Source: CASFRF01 sp031549345
Lineage (GTDB): Bacteria > Verrucomicrobiota > Lentisphaeria > Victivallales > Victivallaceae
NCBI GenBank assembly: GCA_031549345.1
Contig: JAVBPY010000006.1
Span: 380,140-444,139, forward strand
Length of the DNA stretch: 64,000 nt
Reading direction: 5' to 3'
Shown here piece after piece: positions 1 to 8,989 of the stretch. The translations under genes and the position numbers were made by a program. Every line of letters starts with the position of its first letter. The first letter of the stretch is position 1. The notes under the pieces were generated by a model. It had not been told where the DNA came from. It was given only the letters and a program-made list of their open reading frames with translations, and searched no databases.

Positions 1-500
1 GGCGCGATGTGGAGAAAGCGCTGGTGCGGCAGCTTATGCAATCCGGCGTCCGCCGCGTTGCGCTCCTGCGGCTCGCGCAAGGGCACGATGCGGAGTATGA
101 AAGCGATTGCCGCCGTCTTCTCTTGGAGGGCGGCGCAAGTTGTCCGGCGGGCTATTTCCTGGAATTCAGTCCGGACGCGCCGGAACAATGCGCCAATGTT
201 CTGCGGGTGCTGTTTGCGCCGAGCAATCCGTTGCGGCCGGACGGTGTTGCCGTGCTGCACGAAAAACTGCTCCCTTTTCTTGCTGAAATCTTGTCCGAGG
301 TTTACGGAAACCGTGTTTCCGGTGTTCGCGTAGCGTCTTTCGGCTATGCGCCGCAACTCCCGGAAGTGAATTGGCCGGTGCGTTTCCTGGGGGTGGATAT
401 GGTGAAAACCCTGCTGGACGGTCTCCGTTTTGTGGATGAGTGCCGGATGGGCATGAATCCCGCGCCGCCGCAAATCGTGCGTTTTGAAAAGGAAGAATGA
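1..500 (+). CDS. C-terminal part of a probable LacI-family (sugar-binding domain) regulator, 5' truncated
   Basis: An open frame enters from the window edge (frame 3) and ends at TGA 498-500, giving about 165 residues. A GTG at 9 could be read as a start, but the codons before it are also open, so this is most likely the end of a longer gene. Residues such as RPDGVAVLHEKLLPFL and VSGVRVASFGYAP, then a long helix and a short tail, resemble the last third of the periplasmic-binding-protein-like effector domain of LacI/GalR regulators. The DNA-binding domain would lie outside the window. The convergent MFS gene and the divergent giant lyase make a sugar-responsive regulator plausible. The family call rests on overall pattern, not on a diagnostic motif. 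Confidence 0.45.
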   Translation, partial: RDVEKALVRQLMQSGVRRVALLRLAQGHDAEYESDCRRLLLEGGASCPAGYFLEFSPDAPEQCANVLRVLFAPSNPLRPDGVAVLHEKLLPFLAEILSEVYGNRVSGVRVASFGYAPQLPEVNWPVRFLGVDMVKTLLDGLRFVDECRMGMNPAPPQIVRFEKEE

Positions 501-706
501 AGCCTGTTTTTGGGGAGAGGCGCGCTTTTGTGCCACAAACACGGGCGACTGGCATGGGGTTATACCTTTATTGTACATCAGATTCTTACTTTCTCCGATA
601 GGCAAACATAAGCAAGCAAAATTCGCTGTTTTATGCTCAAATGAGGAGCACAAAGGACCCGGCACTCGTTTGTTCCGGGCGCCACGCGGTATCGAATTCA
701 CCGGTA

Positions 707-1972
707 TTACGTCTTCTTATGGAGCTTCCGGAGGAAATAAAAACCCGGAAGTAGAAGGATGAAGACGCACAAAAAGTAGATTTTATATCCCTGAAGATCG
801 ATCGGCGTTTCCGGGTCCGTTTGAAGAACGCGCAGAAGCCCCGCGCCGATCAGCATTCCCGCCGTCCCCGCGCCCGTTCCTGTGATCAGGGAATTGAAGA
901 TGGAGTATCCCACCCGGTTGTGTCCCGCCGTATGGGCGATAAAATAACTGGACATCGCCGTGGCCGTAAGCACGTTGCTCCCGCCGATCAGGATAAAGGG
1001 AACAAGGAGATAGCCCCACAGGAATGTACTTGGCGCAAGGAGCCAGACGATCGGCACGGCAAGGATGATCCCGTATGCCGCCAGCAGCACATTTCTTGCG
1101 CCATAACGCTGTTGGAGAGGCCCCGTCAGCTGGCCTCCCGCGATGGAGGCGAGGAGTTGGACGAGGGCGAAAAGAAGCGTTTGCGTGCTGCTGATTCCAT
1201 AGCCCTTTTTCAATGCCAGCACCGAAATCGGGCCGATCAGAATGGGGATGAGGTTGCAGCATATCCCGGCAACCGTCATTGAGCGGAACCGTTTGTCCAT
1301 AAGCGCCGCGCGCAGCACGCGGTTGATGGGCCGCCGCGCGGAGTTGCGGATGCGTTCCGTTTCGTATACTTTGCTCATGTATTGCGCGGAAAAGACACCA
1401 AGTCCCGCGCCGAAGCAGATGATTCCCGTCAGCATCCAAACCCCTTGGTTGAAGCGCAGGAGCATACTCACCAGGAGGAGCGCGAGGGTACTTGCAATGT
1501 AGAACCTTGCGAAGTTCTGGCCGATGAACCGCGCCCGCGTCGCGTGGGTCGTGATCTCGGCGATCAGCGGTTGGGACATGACCACTCCCGCCGCGCGGAA
1601 TCCGTAGAAGAGGAAGGAGCCGAGGAGAAGAAGGACTCCCTTGAACACGTCGAATCCGAGGAGGTGCCAGAGAGCGCAGCTTGCCACCATCATGGTCGCC
1701 CCATTTCGAAGGTACCAGAAAATCGACTGGCTCCGCGCCGCGCCCACGCGGGCCGTTACTATTTTACCGAGGGGGAGGAGGAGGAACCCAAAATAGATCA
1801 TCGAGCCGATCAGCGAAATAAAATATTCCGGGGCGCCGAGCTGAACAGCGAATAAAATGATGACGGTATCCCCCAGACACATGTAGGAGAAACCATTGAA
1901 AAGGTTGAAGATATTCCAGTTTTTTTGCGAATCAAGCCGCTGCCGTTCGCTCAATTCGCCTTGGATGATCAT
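707..1972 (-). CDS. MFS-type transporter, 12 TM
   Basis: A 421-residue polytopic membrane protein with about 12 hydrophobic segments in two six-helix halves. A soluble loop rich in Arg/Lys near residues 185-215 (VYETERIRNSARRPINRVLR) separates the halves, as in the major facilitator superfamily. The N terminus (ERQRLDSQKNWNIFNLFNG) is typical of MFS proteins found beside glycan-degradation genes in PVC bacteria. It is transcribed divergently from the giant lyase at 2136 and shares a 160-bp promoter region with it, so uptake of a lyase product or a related sugar is a reasonable inference. No substrate-specific motif is visible. The gene ends in TAA (complement of 707-709). Confidence 0.75.
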   Translation of the reverse strand: MIIQGELSERQRLDSQKNWNIFNLFNGFSYMCLGDTVIILFAVQLGAPEYFISLIGSMIYFGFLLLPLGKIVTARVGAARSQSIFWYLRNGATMMVASCALWHLLGFDVFKGVLLLLGSFLFYGFRAAGVVMSQPLIAEITTHATRARFIGQNFARFYIASTLALLLVSMLLRFNQGVWMLTGIICFGAGLGVFSAQYMSKVYETERIRNSARRPINRVLRAALMDKRFRSMTVAGICCNLIPILIGPISVLALKKGYGISSTQTLLFALVQLLASIAGGQLTGPLQQRYGARNVLLAAYGIILAVPIVWLLAPSTFLWGYLLVPFILIGGSNVLTATAMSSYFIAHTAGHNRVGYSIFNSLITGTGAGTAGMLIGAGLLRVLQTDPETPIDLQGYKIYFLCVFILLLPGFYFLRKLHKKT

Positions 1973-2001
1973 GTGATGCGAGAGCCTTTGTGTCTTTCGG
2001 T

Positions 2002-2030
2002 ACTATAATACTCCGGGAGGGATATTGCAA
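2002..2030 (-). promoter_or_regulatory. Sigma70-type promoter for the MFS gene
   Basis: On the minus strand, TTGCAA (2025-2030), a 17-bp spacer and TATAGT (2002-2007) lie about 30 bp upstream of the MFS start codon. It mirrors the plus-strand promoter at 2061-2089. Confidence 0.6.
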
Positions 2031-2060
2031 GAAAAAAACGGATGTTCATGTCTTTTTCGG

Positions 2061-2089
2061 TTGCAATGTTTGCTTTAGCGTATTATAAG
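2061..2089 (+). promoter_or_regulatory. Sigma70-type promoter for the giant lyase gene
   Basis: TTGCAA (2061-2066), 17-bp spacer, TATAAG (2084-2089), about 40 bp upstream of the start codon at 2136. It uses the same -35 hexamer as the divergent MFS promoter. Confidence 0.6.
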
Positions 2090-2135
2090 TAAAATGTAAA
2101 GTGTAGCCGATATTCAATTCTATGGAGGATGGGTG

Positions 2136-5100
2136 ATGCCGAACGATATTGAAAAGGTGTACAACGCATGGTGCTTCGAGCGCACACGCCGCATGGCGGA
2201 AGCGGCACTCGTGCGTGCCGCGGAGCCGGAGGAGCGCCGGAAGCTTCTTCTTTGGCAATACCGCGCCGCGCTCCGGCTCGGCGATCCCGCGCGGGGGAGG
2301 CTGGCCGCCGCCGCGTTGCCGCAGGATACGCCGGCCGCCTGCCTGGAACGCGAGCTGCTCCTTGCCGGGGTGGATTTCCCGCGCACGCAGGGGGAACATT
2401 ACCGCACCAGCGAGGAAGGCGAAGCGGGGCTGAGCATCGATGAATACATGCAGAAGTACAGGAAGATTGTCGACGCCGGATTCCGCCGCGCCGCCGCGCT
2501 GGCGACCGCGCCCGAATTGAAGGAAACGTTTGCGCGTGAGCTTCAACGTCTTAGAATCCCCCTGCATACGTATTTGCCGGGGTATGTGCTTCCCGTTCCT
2601 CCCGCGCCGCCGGAGGCAACCTTCCGCTCCGTGTCGTGGAGCGGCCGCCTGACCGACGCCTCCGGGCGCGGCGTCCCCGGCGTCCGGCTGGAGGCGCAGC
2701 ATTCCGGCAGTCGTTTTAATTTGGACTACCACCATGTTTCCGTGATCCCCGATTGCGGCGGTATTTTGCAGCGCATCGTCCGGAGCGACCGTGCGCGGCG
2801 TTTCACGGCGATGACCGATGCCGAGGGAAACTTCCGTTTCGAGACCCTTCCTGCGACACGTTACGATTATCTGGCGGCCATTACGCCGAAGGGGTCTTCG
2901 TTTTATCCGGTTGTTTTCCTTGACCGTGATTTTGAAGTTACGGGTATGGATTCGGCCTCTTACGTCCTCCGCGAGTGGGTTGCCGCCCCGGTTGCTCCGG
3001 TTGCCGCGCCCCCTGTTTCCCGCCGTGTCGGTTCCGCGGCCGTGGAGGTTCTCTCTTTCCGCACGGTGAAGAATCCCTTCGACTACCGTTTTCCGCGTCA
3101 GGCGATGTCGCTTCCGATTCCGACGGGCGTGGCCCCCGCCGACCTTATGCTCCTGGACGATCGGGGGGAAACCCCCATCCCCTTCCAGATGTTCGATGGA
3201 GAGGCGTTGTTCATGGCCACGCTTGCCCCCGAAGCTTCTTCGACATGGAGCTTCTGCCGCCGTCCGGCGGGGGTGATCGATCCCGCAAGCCGCCTCCGGG
3301 CGGAAACGCACGGCGCATACATCGAAATTTCCACCGGGAACGCCGCGTACCGCATCGCCGGGCCGGAGGCCGCGCCGGGAACGCCGCCCATCCTCGCCCT
3401 CAAAGGACCGGACGGAGTCTGGCGCGGCAAGAGCCGCCTTGTTCTGGCGCCGGGGATCGGCGCGCCGAAGGTTTCCGTGCGATGCCTGGAGGCCGGCCCC
3501 GTGATGCTCCGGTATGAGGTGCGCCTTGTTTTTGACTCCGGCGCCGTCTGGCGGTACGAGCTGACGTTTTACGAGGGAGAGTGCACCGTCCTCGTGCGGG
3601 AAAATTCCGTGCGGCTGGACGAAACGACCAGCTGGGAGATCGGCTTTCCGGAATTCATCGGCGAGCGGGCGTTTCTGAACGGCTCAGCGGAGGATTCGGG
3701 CATGCATTGGTTTTCTCCCGTGGCGGAAGATCGCGAGCTTGCACGTATCCAGGAATCCGTGGCATGGTGGCTGCCGGGGCAGGTTTTCGGCTTCGGACTC
3801 TCGTTCGACGGATTGGAAAAACACGATTACATCGGCGTTTTTTCGCTGCGGCGCGGCGATTGGCGCGACGACGATTTCGCCCGCATCGCCTCCGGCCCCG
3901 GCGATGAACAGCGCGAACTGGATTGGCCTTTTCCGGAGATGGTCGGTTCGACGCTCTCCATGCTTACCGTGCACAGCCGGAAGTCGGGTGAGGTTGCGAT
4001 GCGCTTCGCCGGATTCAACGGTGAGCGGCAGTGGGGGCTTTGCGCCTCCGACTTCGACCGCAACGATGGACCGTACCGCGAACTTTCGCAGGTCCAGCAT
4101 AAAAATTCGTCGCCGCGCCTGGTTGATTTTGCCGCGTGGACGCTCGACGCGCCCGAAACACTTCCGCGTCCGCTCCTTCTTGCGCGGCGCGATACGATCA
4201 ACCTTTTGCGCGAACGCACCGAAAACGAACCGTTCAAGAGCGAATTCGACCGCATCCGCAGCGAGCGCGGCGGCGACTATACCGGCATGGCCGCCGTTCT
4301 CGGGCAGGATGCGGAACGCCTCTGGCTGCTGGGCGAATGGGTGCTGCGCAACGCGCATTTGCGTTCCAAGGTAACATTGCAGGGGCGCGACTCGGGGGAT
4401 ACATACAGCCCCGTGGGCGGCCGCCCGATCACGCCGATGGCCGCCGCGTACGACATGCTCGCGCCGACGGGAGTTTTCTCCGCGGACGAGGAGCGGATGA
4501 TCCGCGCGTACTTCATGCTCATGGGGCACATGTACATGGAAGCGGATTTCATGAACTGGCACTATAATTCGCGCAATGCGAATTTTGAGGCGGACCGGGT
4601 GGATATTGTCGGCAACATCGGGCTGGTTTTTCCGGAAAATCCCGATTCGAAGATTTTCGCGGAACACAGCGTCGAGCTGATGCGCCGTTCGTTGGAGGTC
4701 TATTGTACCCCCGGCAGCGGAAAGTGGTACGAAAATCCGGCCTGTTACTATCTTCATGCGTCGAGCTGCCGCTTGAATCTGGTGTACCACCTCTGGAAAC
4801 AGGGGCGGTTCGATTCCAGTGAAATCGATCGCCTCAAGGATTTTCTCCGCTGGGGCATCCTCCTTCTCACGCCGAATGCTCCGACGATGTACGACAACTG
4901 GACGAAGCCCGGCAACTGGTTCGGGTTCGAACACTCCCGCTTGGTGCCGCCGGTGGGCGACCATGCGGAACTCGGCAAACGCCTCAGCGACTTCTACTGG
5001 CTTCTCGCGCCGATGTACGACAAGCGCGACCCCGCGTTCGCCGCCGAACTGCGCTGGGCATGGCAGGTTACGCACCGCGGTGAAAACGGGTTCCGCTCCC

Positions 5101-6152
5101 CGCACCTTTTGTTGGCGACCGACAACCCGCCTCCCGCGAAGCCCGATTATCCCGCGCCCACCCTTGCCAGCCGGCGATTGGAGGGATACGGCGCGTTGGT
5201 GCGCGGCAAATTCGGAACGCCGGACGAATCGTATCTTCTGTTCAAACTCGGGCCCGGCGGGTACCGATACCATCGGTCGGAGGGGAGCTTCCTCTACTTC
5301 GCCCACGGCCGTCCTTTGGTGTACGACGGCGGAGAGGCGGGGGAAACATGGCGGCATGCCACGCTCTCGTTCTACGATACGCACATGCCCCTTGCGCCGG
5401 GGCATATCGAGCGTTTCGCCGTTGTGAACGGCTCCACCCTTGCGCAGGGGGTGAATCCCTGTGCGGTCAAGCCGGGCGATCCGGTGTTTCTGAGCGATCG
5501 CTGCGACCACCAGCTCGTCCCGCTGGCGTTGGCGCGTTACGCCGAACCGAATCCGTTGAACGCCCGCACTATGTTGAGCGTCCGCGACGAATACGTTGTG
5601 CTGCACGACGATTTGAACGGCGATACCGACGATGTTCCGACGTTCTGGCATTTGCCCGTTGTGGGGGACTCGGTGGAGAAGACCGGGGAGAACGAGTGGC
5701 GTTTTGCCGGACGTTTCGGCGTGGATCTCCAGCTTTCGATCCCCGGCGCCCCCGTGCGCGAGGCGAAGGTCGACACGATCGTCCACGAGGAATACGGAAA
5801 ACGCAGACTGCCGTTCACAATGACTCATTTGCAACTGCAGCTCGAGCGTCCGCGCGTGATCGGCGCGATCTTGCATCCCCTGACCGCCTCAAGCGGTCCT
5901 GTGCAAGTCCGGGCGCTGTGGAACGGTACGCGGCAGGTGGGGCTTGAGGTGCGCGGCGAGAACGGACGCGACTTGATTTTTCTCAACCGCGAGGAAGTGG
6001 AGTACGCCGCCGACGGTGTCCGCTTCCGCGGCCGTTACGGCTTGGTGGAAGAACGCGATGGAGTAAAAAAAATGGCGCTCTTCGACGGCGGAGAGTTGGA
6101 ATTCAAAGGCAGGGTCCTTCGCTCCGAAGGTACGGCGAGCGAAGTTTTTTAA
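2136..6152 (+). CDS. Giant heparinase II/III-like polysaccharide lyase (1338 aa)
   Basis: A very large multidomain protein. The start is taken as ATG 2136, because GGAGG at 2124-2128 sits 7 nt before it; the overlapping GTG at 2133 is only 4 nt away. Residues about 168-265 look like a carboxypeptidase-regulatory-type beta-sandwich (SGRLTDASGRGVPGVRLEA, then TDAEGNFRF). The next part (FPRQAMSLPIPTGV) resembles the N-terminal beta domain of exo-rhamnogalacturonan-lyase-like proteins. About residues 690-950 form an alpha-helical toroid-like region, and about 1040-1250 match the beta-sheet domain of heparinase II/III-type lyases (YRYHRSEGSFLYFAHGRPLV, then FLSDRCDHQ). There is no signal peptide, which is unusual for a lyase and suggests a cytoplasmic oligosaccharide lyase. 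Family assignment is fairly sure; the substrate is not known. Confidence 0.7.
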   Translation: MPNDIEKVYNAWCFERTRRMAEAALVRAAEPEERRKLLLWQYRAALRLGDPARGRLAAAALPQDTPAACLERELLLAGVDFPRTQGEHYRTSEEGEAGLSIDEYMQKYRKIVDAGFRRAAALATAPELKETFARELQRLRIPLHTYLPGYVLPVPPAPPEATFRSVSWSGRLTDASGRGVPGVRLEAQHSGSRFNLDYHHVSVIPDCGGILQRIVRSDRARRFTAMTDAEGNFRFETLPATRYDYLAAITPKGSSFYPVVFLDRDFEVTGMDSASYVLREWVAAPVAPVAAPPVSRRVGSAAVEVLSFRTVKNPFDYRFPRQAMSLPIPTGVAPADLMLLDDRGETPIPFQMFDGEALFMATLAPEASSTWSFCRRPAGVIDPASRLRAETHGAYIEISTGNAAYRIAGPEAAPGTPPILALKGPDGVWRGKSRLVLAPGIGAPKVSVRCLEAGPVMLRYEVRLVFDSGAVWRYELTFYEGECTVLVRENSVRLDETTSWEIGFPEFIGERAFLNGSAEDSGMHWFSPVAEDRELARIQESVAWWLPGQVFGFGLSFDGLEKHDYIGVFSLRRGDWRDDDFARIASGPGDEQRELDWPFPEMVGSTLSMLTVHSRKSGEVAMRFAGFNGERQWGLCASDFDRNDGPYRELSQVQHKNSSPRLVDFAAWTLDAPETLPRPLLLARRDTINLLRERTENEPFKSEFDRIRSERGGDYTGMAAVLGQDAERLWLLGEWVLRNAHLRSKVTLQGRDSGDTYSPVGGRPITPMAAAYDMLAPTGVFSADEERMIRAYFMLMGHMYMEADFMNWHYNSRNANFEADRVDIVGNIGLVFPENPDSKIFAEHSVELMRRSLEVYCTPGSGKWYENPACYYLHASSCRLNLVYHLWKQGRFDSSEIDRLKDFLRWGILLLTPNAPTMYDNWTKPGNWFGFEHSRLVPPVGDHAELGKRLSDFYWLLAPMYDKRDPAFAAELRWAWQVTHRGENGFRSPHLLLATDNPPPAKPDYPAPTLASRRLEGYGALVRGKFGTPDESYLLFKLGPGGYRYHRSEGSFLYFAHGRPLVYDGGEAGETWRHATLSFYDTHMPLAPGHIERFAVVNGSTLAQGVNPCAVKPGDPVFLSDRCDHQLVPLALARYAEPNPLNARTMLSVRDEYVVLHDDLNGDTDDVPTFWHLPVVGDSVEKTGENEWRFAGRFGVDLQLSIPGAPVREAKVDTIVHEEYGKRRLPFTMTHLQLQLERPRVIGAILHPLTASSGPVQVRALWNGTRQVGLEVRGENGRDLIFLNREEVEYAADGVRFRGRYGLVEERDGVKKMALFDGGELEFKGRVLRSEGTASEVF

Positions 6153-6161
6153 AAGAAAGCC

Positions 6162-6190
6162 TTGAAAAACCGCAGACCTCCGGGTATGTT
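6162..6190 (+). promoter_or_regulatory. Promoter for the UDP-sugar pyrophosphorylase/ftsW unit
   Basis: TTGAAA (6162-6167), 17-bp spacer, TATGTT (6185-6190). The spacer and -10 overlap the first arm of a perfect inverted repeat (6174-6185 with 6214-6225). A second A/T hexamer, TATAAT at 6197-6202, lacks a well-placed -35. Confidence 0.45.
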
Positions 6191-6225
6191 ACCTTGTATA
6201 ATCATACAGAGCAACCCGGAGGTCT
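6174..6225 (+). repeat. Perfect 12-bp inverted repeat overlapping promoter and Shine-Dalgarno
   Basis: AGACCTCCGGGT (6174-6185) and its exact reverse complement ACCCGGAGGTCT (6214-6225) are separated by 28 bp. The right arm contains the GGAGG ribosome binding site (6218-6222) of the gene starting at 6230. The left arm overlaps the likely -10 region. It could be an operator, or a hairpin hiding the ribosome binding site if transcription begins upstream. Confidence 0.65.
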
Positions 6226-6229
6226 TATC

Positions 6230-7642
6230 ATGTCTTCTTTTGCCGCATTGTCTTCGCGCCTGGAAAAAGCCGGGCAGTCCCATCTTCTGCGTTTCTGGGC
6301 CGATCTGACCGCGGAACAACAGCAGGAGCTTGCCGCGCAGTTGGATGCTCTTGATTTTTCCGAACTGAAGAAGTTGACGAAAGAGTACGTTTTACGCAAG
6401 CCGGTGGTTGCGTTGCCGGAAGATCTTGACGCCGCTCCGTTTTTCCCGCTTCATCCGCGCGATCCGGCCATGCTTGAACGTTACGCTGCCGCCGAATTGC
6501 GGGGGGCCGAACTTTTGCGAGAGGGGCGCGTTTGCTGCCTCACCGTTGCGGGAGGGCAGGGTTCGCGTCTCGGGTTCGAAGCCCCCAAAGGGACGTACCC
6601 GATCGGTCCTGTTTCCGGGAAATCGCTTTTTCAGTATTTTGCGGAATCCATCCGCCGGACGGGGGAAAAATACAGCACGCGTCTGACGTGGTACATTATG
6701 ACCAGTTTGCTCAACCGCGAGGCGACGGAGGATTTTTTCCGCGAGCATGCCTTTTTCGGCTTGGAGCCGGAACAGGTGGTGTTTTTCTCCCAGGGGACGA
6801 TGCCCGCGATCGGGTACGACGGCAAACTCCTCCTGACTGCTCCCGATTCGCTTTCGCTGTCGCCGGACGGACACGGCGGAACGTTGCTCGCGCTCCGCAA
6901 GGCGGGGTGCCTGGACCGCATGAAGAGCGAAGGGGTAGAATACATTTCGTATTTCCAGGTGGACAACCCCCTTGTCCCGGTGGCAAGCCCCCGTTTTATC
7001 GGAATGCACGCGTTGGAGAATGCGCAGATGAGCGCCATTATGCTCGCCAAGACGGGGCCTTACGAGAAATTGGGCAATTTCTGCGTGGCGGACGGGCGCG
7101 TCCAGATTATTGAATACAGCGATCTTCCGGCGGAACTGGCCGAAAGCGTCAATGCCGACGGGTCGCTGCATTTCATTGCCGGAAGTCCGGCCATTCACAT
7201 GCTCAGCCGTTCCTTTGTGGAGTCGCTGACCATCGGCGGGAGTCTGAAACTTCCGTGGCACCGCGCGGACAAGAAAGTGCCGTTTCTCGACGCGGCGGGG
7301 CAGCTTGTTACGCCGGAGGAGCCCAACGCTGTGAAGCTCGAGTCCTTCATTTTCGACGCGATGCCCCTGGCGGAGCGCACGATGGTCTTGGAAGGCGACC
7401 GCAGCAAGGTCTTTGCCCCCACCAAGAATAAAACCGGCGTGGACTCCGTGGAAAGCTGCCGGGAAATGCTCCTTGCGCGCGATGCGGAGTGGCTCCGCGC
7501 CGCTGGCGTGGAGCTCCCGGCGGGCGCGCGCGTGGAGATCTCGCCGTTGGTTGCCGTGGACGCGGCCGACGTCGCCGCCCTTGTTGCGCGTGGGGGTGTT
7601 CCGGAAATTCTCCCGGATGCGGGAATTGTTCTCCATGGCTGA
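6230..7642 (+). CDS. UDP-sugar pyrophosphorylase (UTP-hexose-1-phosphate uridylyltransferase, UAP1/UGP2 type)
   Basis: A 470-residue protein of the eukaryote-like UDPGP family, which makes UDP-sugars (UDP-GlcNAc, UDP-GalNAc or UDP-glucose) from UTP and a sugar 1-phosphate in the cytoplasm. The nucleotide-binding signature AGGQGSRLG followed by PKGTYPIG near residues 105-125 is diagnostic. YFQVDNPLV (about residue 242) and the later VKLESFIFDA also match the UAP/AGX-like branch. ATG 6230 is chosen because GGAGG at 6218-6222 precedes it by 7 nt; an upstream ATG in frame (6194) has no ribosome binding site. Its stop overlaps the ftsW start by 8 bp, so the two are translationally coupled and probably both serve envelope synthesis. 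UDP-GlcNAc versus UDP-glucose specificity cannot be settled by eye. Confidence 0.85.
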   Translation: MSSFAALSSRLEKAGQSHLLRFWADLTAEQQQELAAQLDALDFSELKKLTKEYVLRKPVVALPEDLDAAPFFPLHPRDPAMLERYAAAELRGAELLREGRVCCLTVAGGQGSRLGFEAPKGTYPIGPVSGKSLFQYFAESIRRTGEKYSTRLTWYIMTSLLNREATEDFFREHAFFGLEPEQVVFFSQGTMPAIGYDGKLLLTAPDSLSLSPDGHGGTLLALRKAGCLDRMKSEGVEYISYFQVDNPLVPVASPRFIGMHALENAQMSAIMLAKTGPYEKLGNFCVADGRVQIIEYSDLPAELAESVNADGSLHFIAGSPAIHMLSRSFVESLTIGGSLKLPWHRADKKVPFLDAAGQLVTPEEPNAVKLESFIFDAMPLAERTMVLEGDRSKVFAPTKNKTGVDSVESCREMLLARDAEWLRAAGVELPAGARVEISPLVAVDAADVAALVARGGVPEILPDAGIVLHG

Positions 7643-8870
7643 TGCGCATTCGGGATTTTCCCGGGCGGATATTGCGGATCTTGCCGCGAATGAGCGGGCG
7701 CATTCGAGCATTACATACATGTGGATGCTCGCGTTTGTTACGCTCGCCCTTTCTTTATTCGGGTTGATGATGCTCTATTCGGCAACATCGGCGCCGGCGC
7801 ACGGCCTCTCCTTTTTCCGGAACCAGCTGTTGTGGATGATTCTCGGCTCCCTGGCCGGCGCGGTCGTCTTTATGGTCGGTTACAGACGGATTATGAGTGC
7901 GCGATACTGGTGGATGTTTTTGTGCATGGCTCTTCTTGGCCTGGCATTGTGTTTCCCCGCCGTGAATGGAGCGCAGCGGTGGATCCGTCTTTCGCTCGGC
8001 GGGGTGGAGCTGAGTATCCAGCCTTCGGAAATCGCCAAGGTCGTCCTGGTGATTTTTGTGGCGAAGTATTGCAGCGATAATTTCCATGGAATCGGTAAAT
8101 TCTGGAGTTTCAACGGATTGTTGCCGCTTTTCGGGGGGAGCATGCTGCTTCTCGGAGGGATTCTCATGGGGCGCGATTACGGGACGACTATTTTGAGCGC
8201 GTTGTCGGCCTGGATGGTGATGTTGGCCGCGGGGGTGCGGATGCGTTATCTTCTGTTGCCGATTTTCGGCATTGTCGGGCTCGGGCTGAACATTTATTTC
8301 AACGATCCCGTCCGTTGGGCGCGTTTCACGGCGTTTATGGATCCGAAAACCTATGCGGACGGAACGGCGTACCAGTTGTGGAATTCGTTGATGGCGCTCG
8401 GTTCCGGCGGCTGGTTCGGTATGGGTTTTGCGGAAAGTCGCCTCAAGGCGGATTATCTTCCGGAGGCGCACACGGATTTCATTCTGGCAATTGTGGGGGA
8501 GGAGCTCGGGCTTTGCGCGCTTCTGCTGCTGATGGGCGCTTATGCTCTTTTCGCATGGTGCGGCATAAAGATTTGTTTCAACAGCAACCGGCAGGGGGCG
8601 TTTCTTGGTTTTGGGCTGACTATGGCGATTTCCCTGCAGGTGATGATCAACATTATAACAGTTTCCGGCGCCGGGCCGACCAAAGGGATGAACGCGCCGT
8701 TCATCAGTTACGGAGGGAGCAATTTGCTGATGAGCCTCGTGGCCGTCGGTCTGTTGATGTCGATCGCCGCGGAAACGGCCTATCCGGAGTATAATAAACC
8801 GTTTTGGGCATTTTGGAGTAAAATTCATGCCAAAGCGACGGGAATTTTTCGAAAAAGCGCAAAATGTTGA
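7635..8870 (+). CDS. ftsW: FtsW/RodA-family peptidoglycan glycosyltransferase (SEDS protein)
   Basis: A 411-residue SEDS protein with about 10 membrane helices that polymerises lipid II glycan strands at the division septum. Visible hallmarks are NGAQRWIRL and QPSEIAK in the middle, the H-x-DF motif in EAHTDFILAIVGEELGL, and PTKGMNAPFISYGGSN near the C terminus. The QPSE and SYGGS signatures favour FtsW over RodA, though the two are hard to separate by eye. The start ATG 7635 lies inside the last codons of the pyrophosphorylase gene (ATGGCTGA, 8-bp overlap). The N terminus, ending at YMWMLAF where the first helix begins, fits this start; a much longer frame upstream is not real. No penicillin-binding partner lies next to it. 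Confidence 0.85.
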   Translation: MADAHSGFSRADIADLAANERAHSSITYMWMLAFVTLALSLFGLMMLYSATSAPAHGLSFFRNQLLWMILGSLAGAVVFMVGYRRIMSARYWWMFLCMALLGLALCFPAVNGAQRWIRLSLGGVELSIQPSEIAKVVLVIFVAKYCSDNFHGIGKFWSFNGLLPLFGGSMLLLGGILMGRDYGTTILSALSAWMVMLAAGVRMRYLLLPIFGIVGLGLNIYFNDPVRWARFTAFMDPKTYADGTAYQLWNSLMALGSGGWFGMGFAESRLKADYLPEAHTDFILAIVGEELGLCALLLLMGAYALFAWCGIKICFNSNRQGAFLGFGLTMAISLQVMINIITVSGAGPTKGMNAPFISYGGSNLLMSLVAVGLLMSIAAETAYPEYNKPFWAFWSKIHAKATGIFRKSAKC

Positions 8871-8888
8871 AAAAAAACTATTTTGCGC
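8857..8888 (+). repeat. 9-bp inverted repeat over the ftsW stop codon
   Basis: GCGCAAAAT (8857-8865) pairs perfectly with ATTTTGCGC (8880-8888) across a 14-nt loop that contains the ftsW stop. No T-run follows, so it is not a classic terminator. A further direct GCAAAAT copy at 8892-8898 overlaps the -35 of the next promoter, so this may be an operator. Confidence 0.5.
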
Positions 8889-8889
8889 G

Positions 8890-8917
8890 TTGCAAAATGA
8901 ATGTTGCGCGGTATATT
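8890..8917 (+). promoter_or_regulatory. Promoter for the FHA/ftsH unit
   Basis: TTGCAA (8890-8895), 16-bp spacer, TATATT (8912-8917), about 70 bp upstream of the FHA gene start at 8990. Confidence 0.55.
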
Positions 8918-8989
8918 TTCCATTAATCCCGGCGGGCACGTGGGTGCTTCATCGGGTTCTGGCAGGGCGAAAGTGAGGATTTTGGATTT

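Noticed and set aside
2133..2135. GTG at 2133 as the start of the giant lyase
   Set aside because: Only 4 nt from the GGAGG site. ATG 2136 at 7 nt is better placed.
3684..5876. A 730-codon open frame on the minus strand opposite the giant lyase
   Set aside because: It is antisense to a well-supported gene, low in conserved motifs and rich in Arg/Gly/His, as expected for GC-rich shadow frames.
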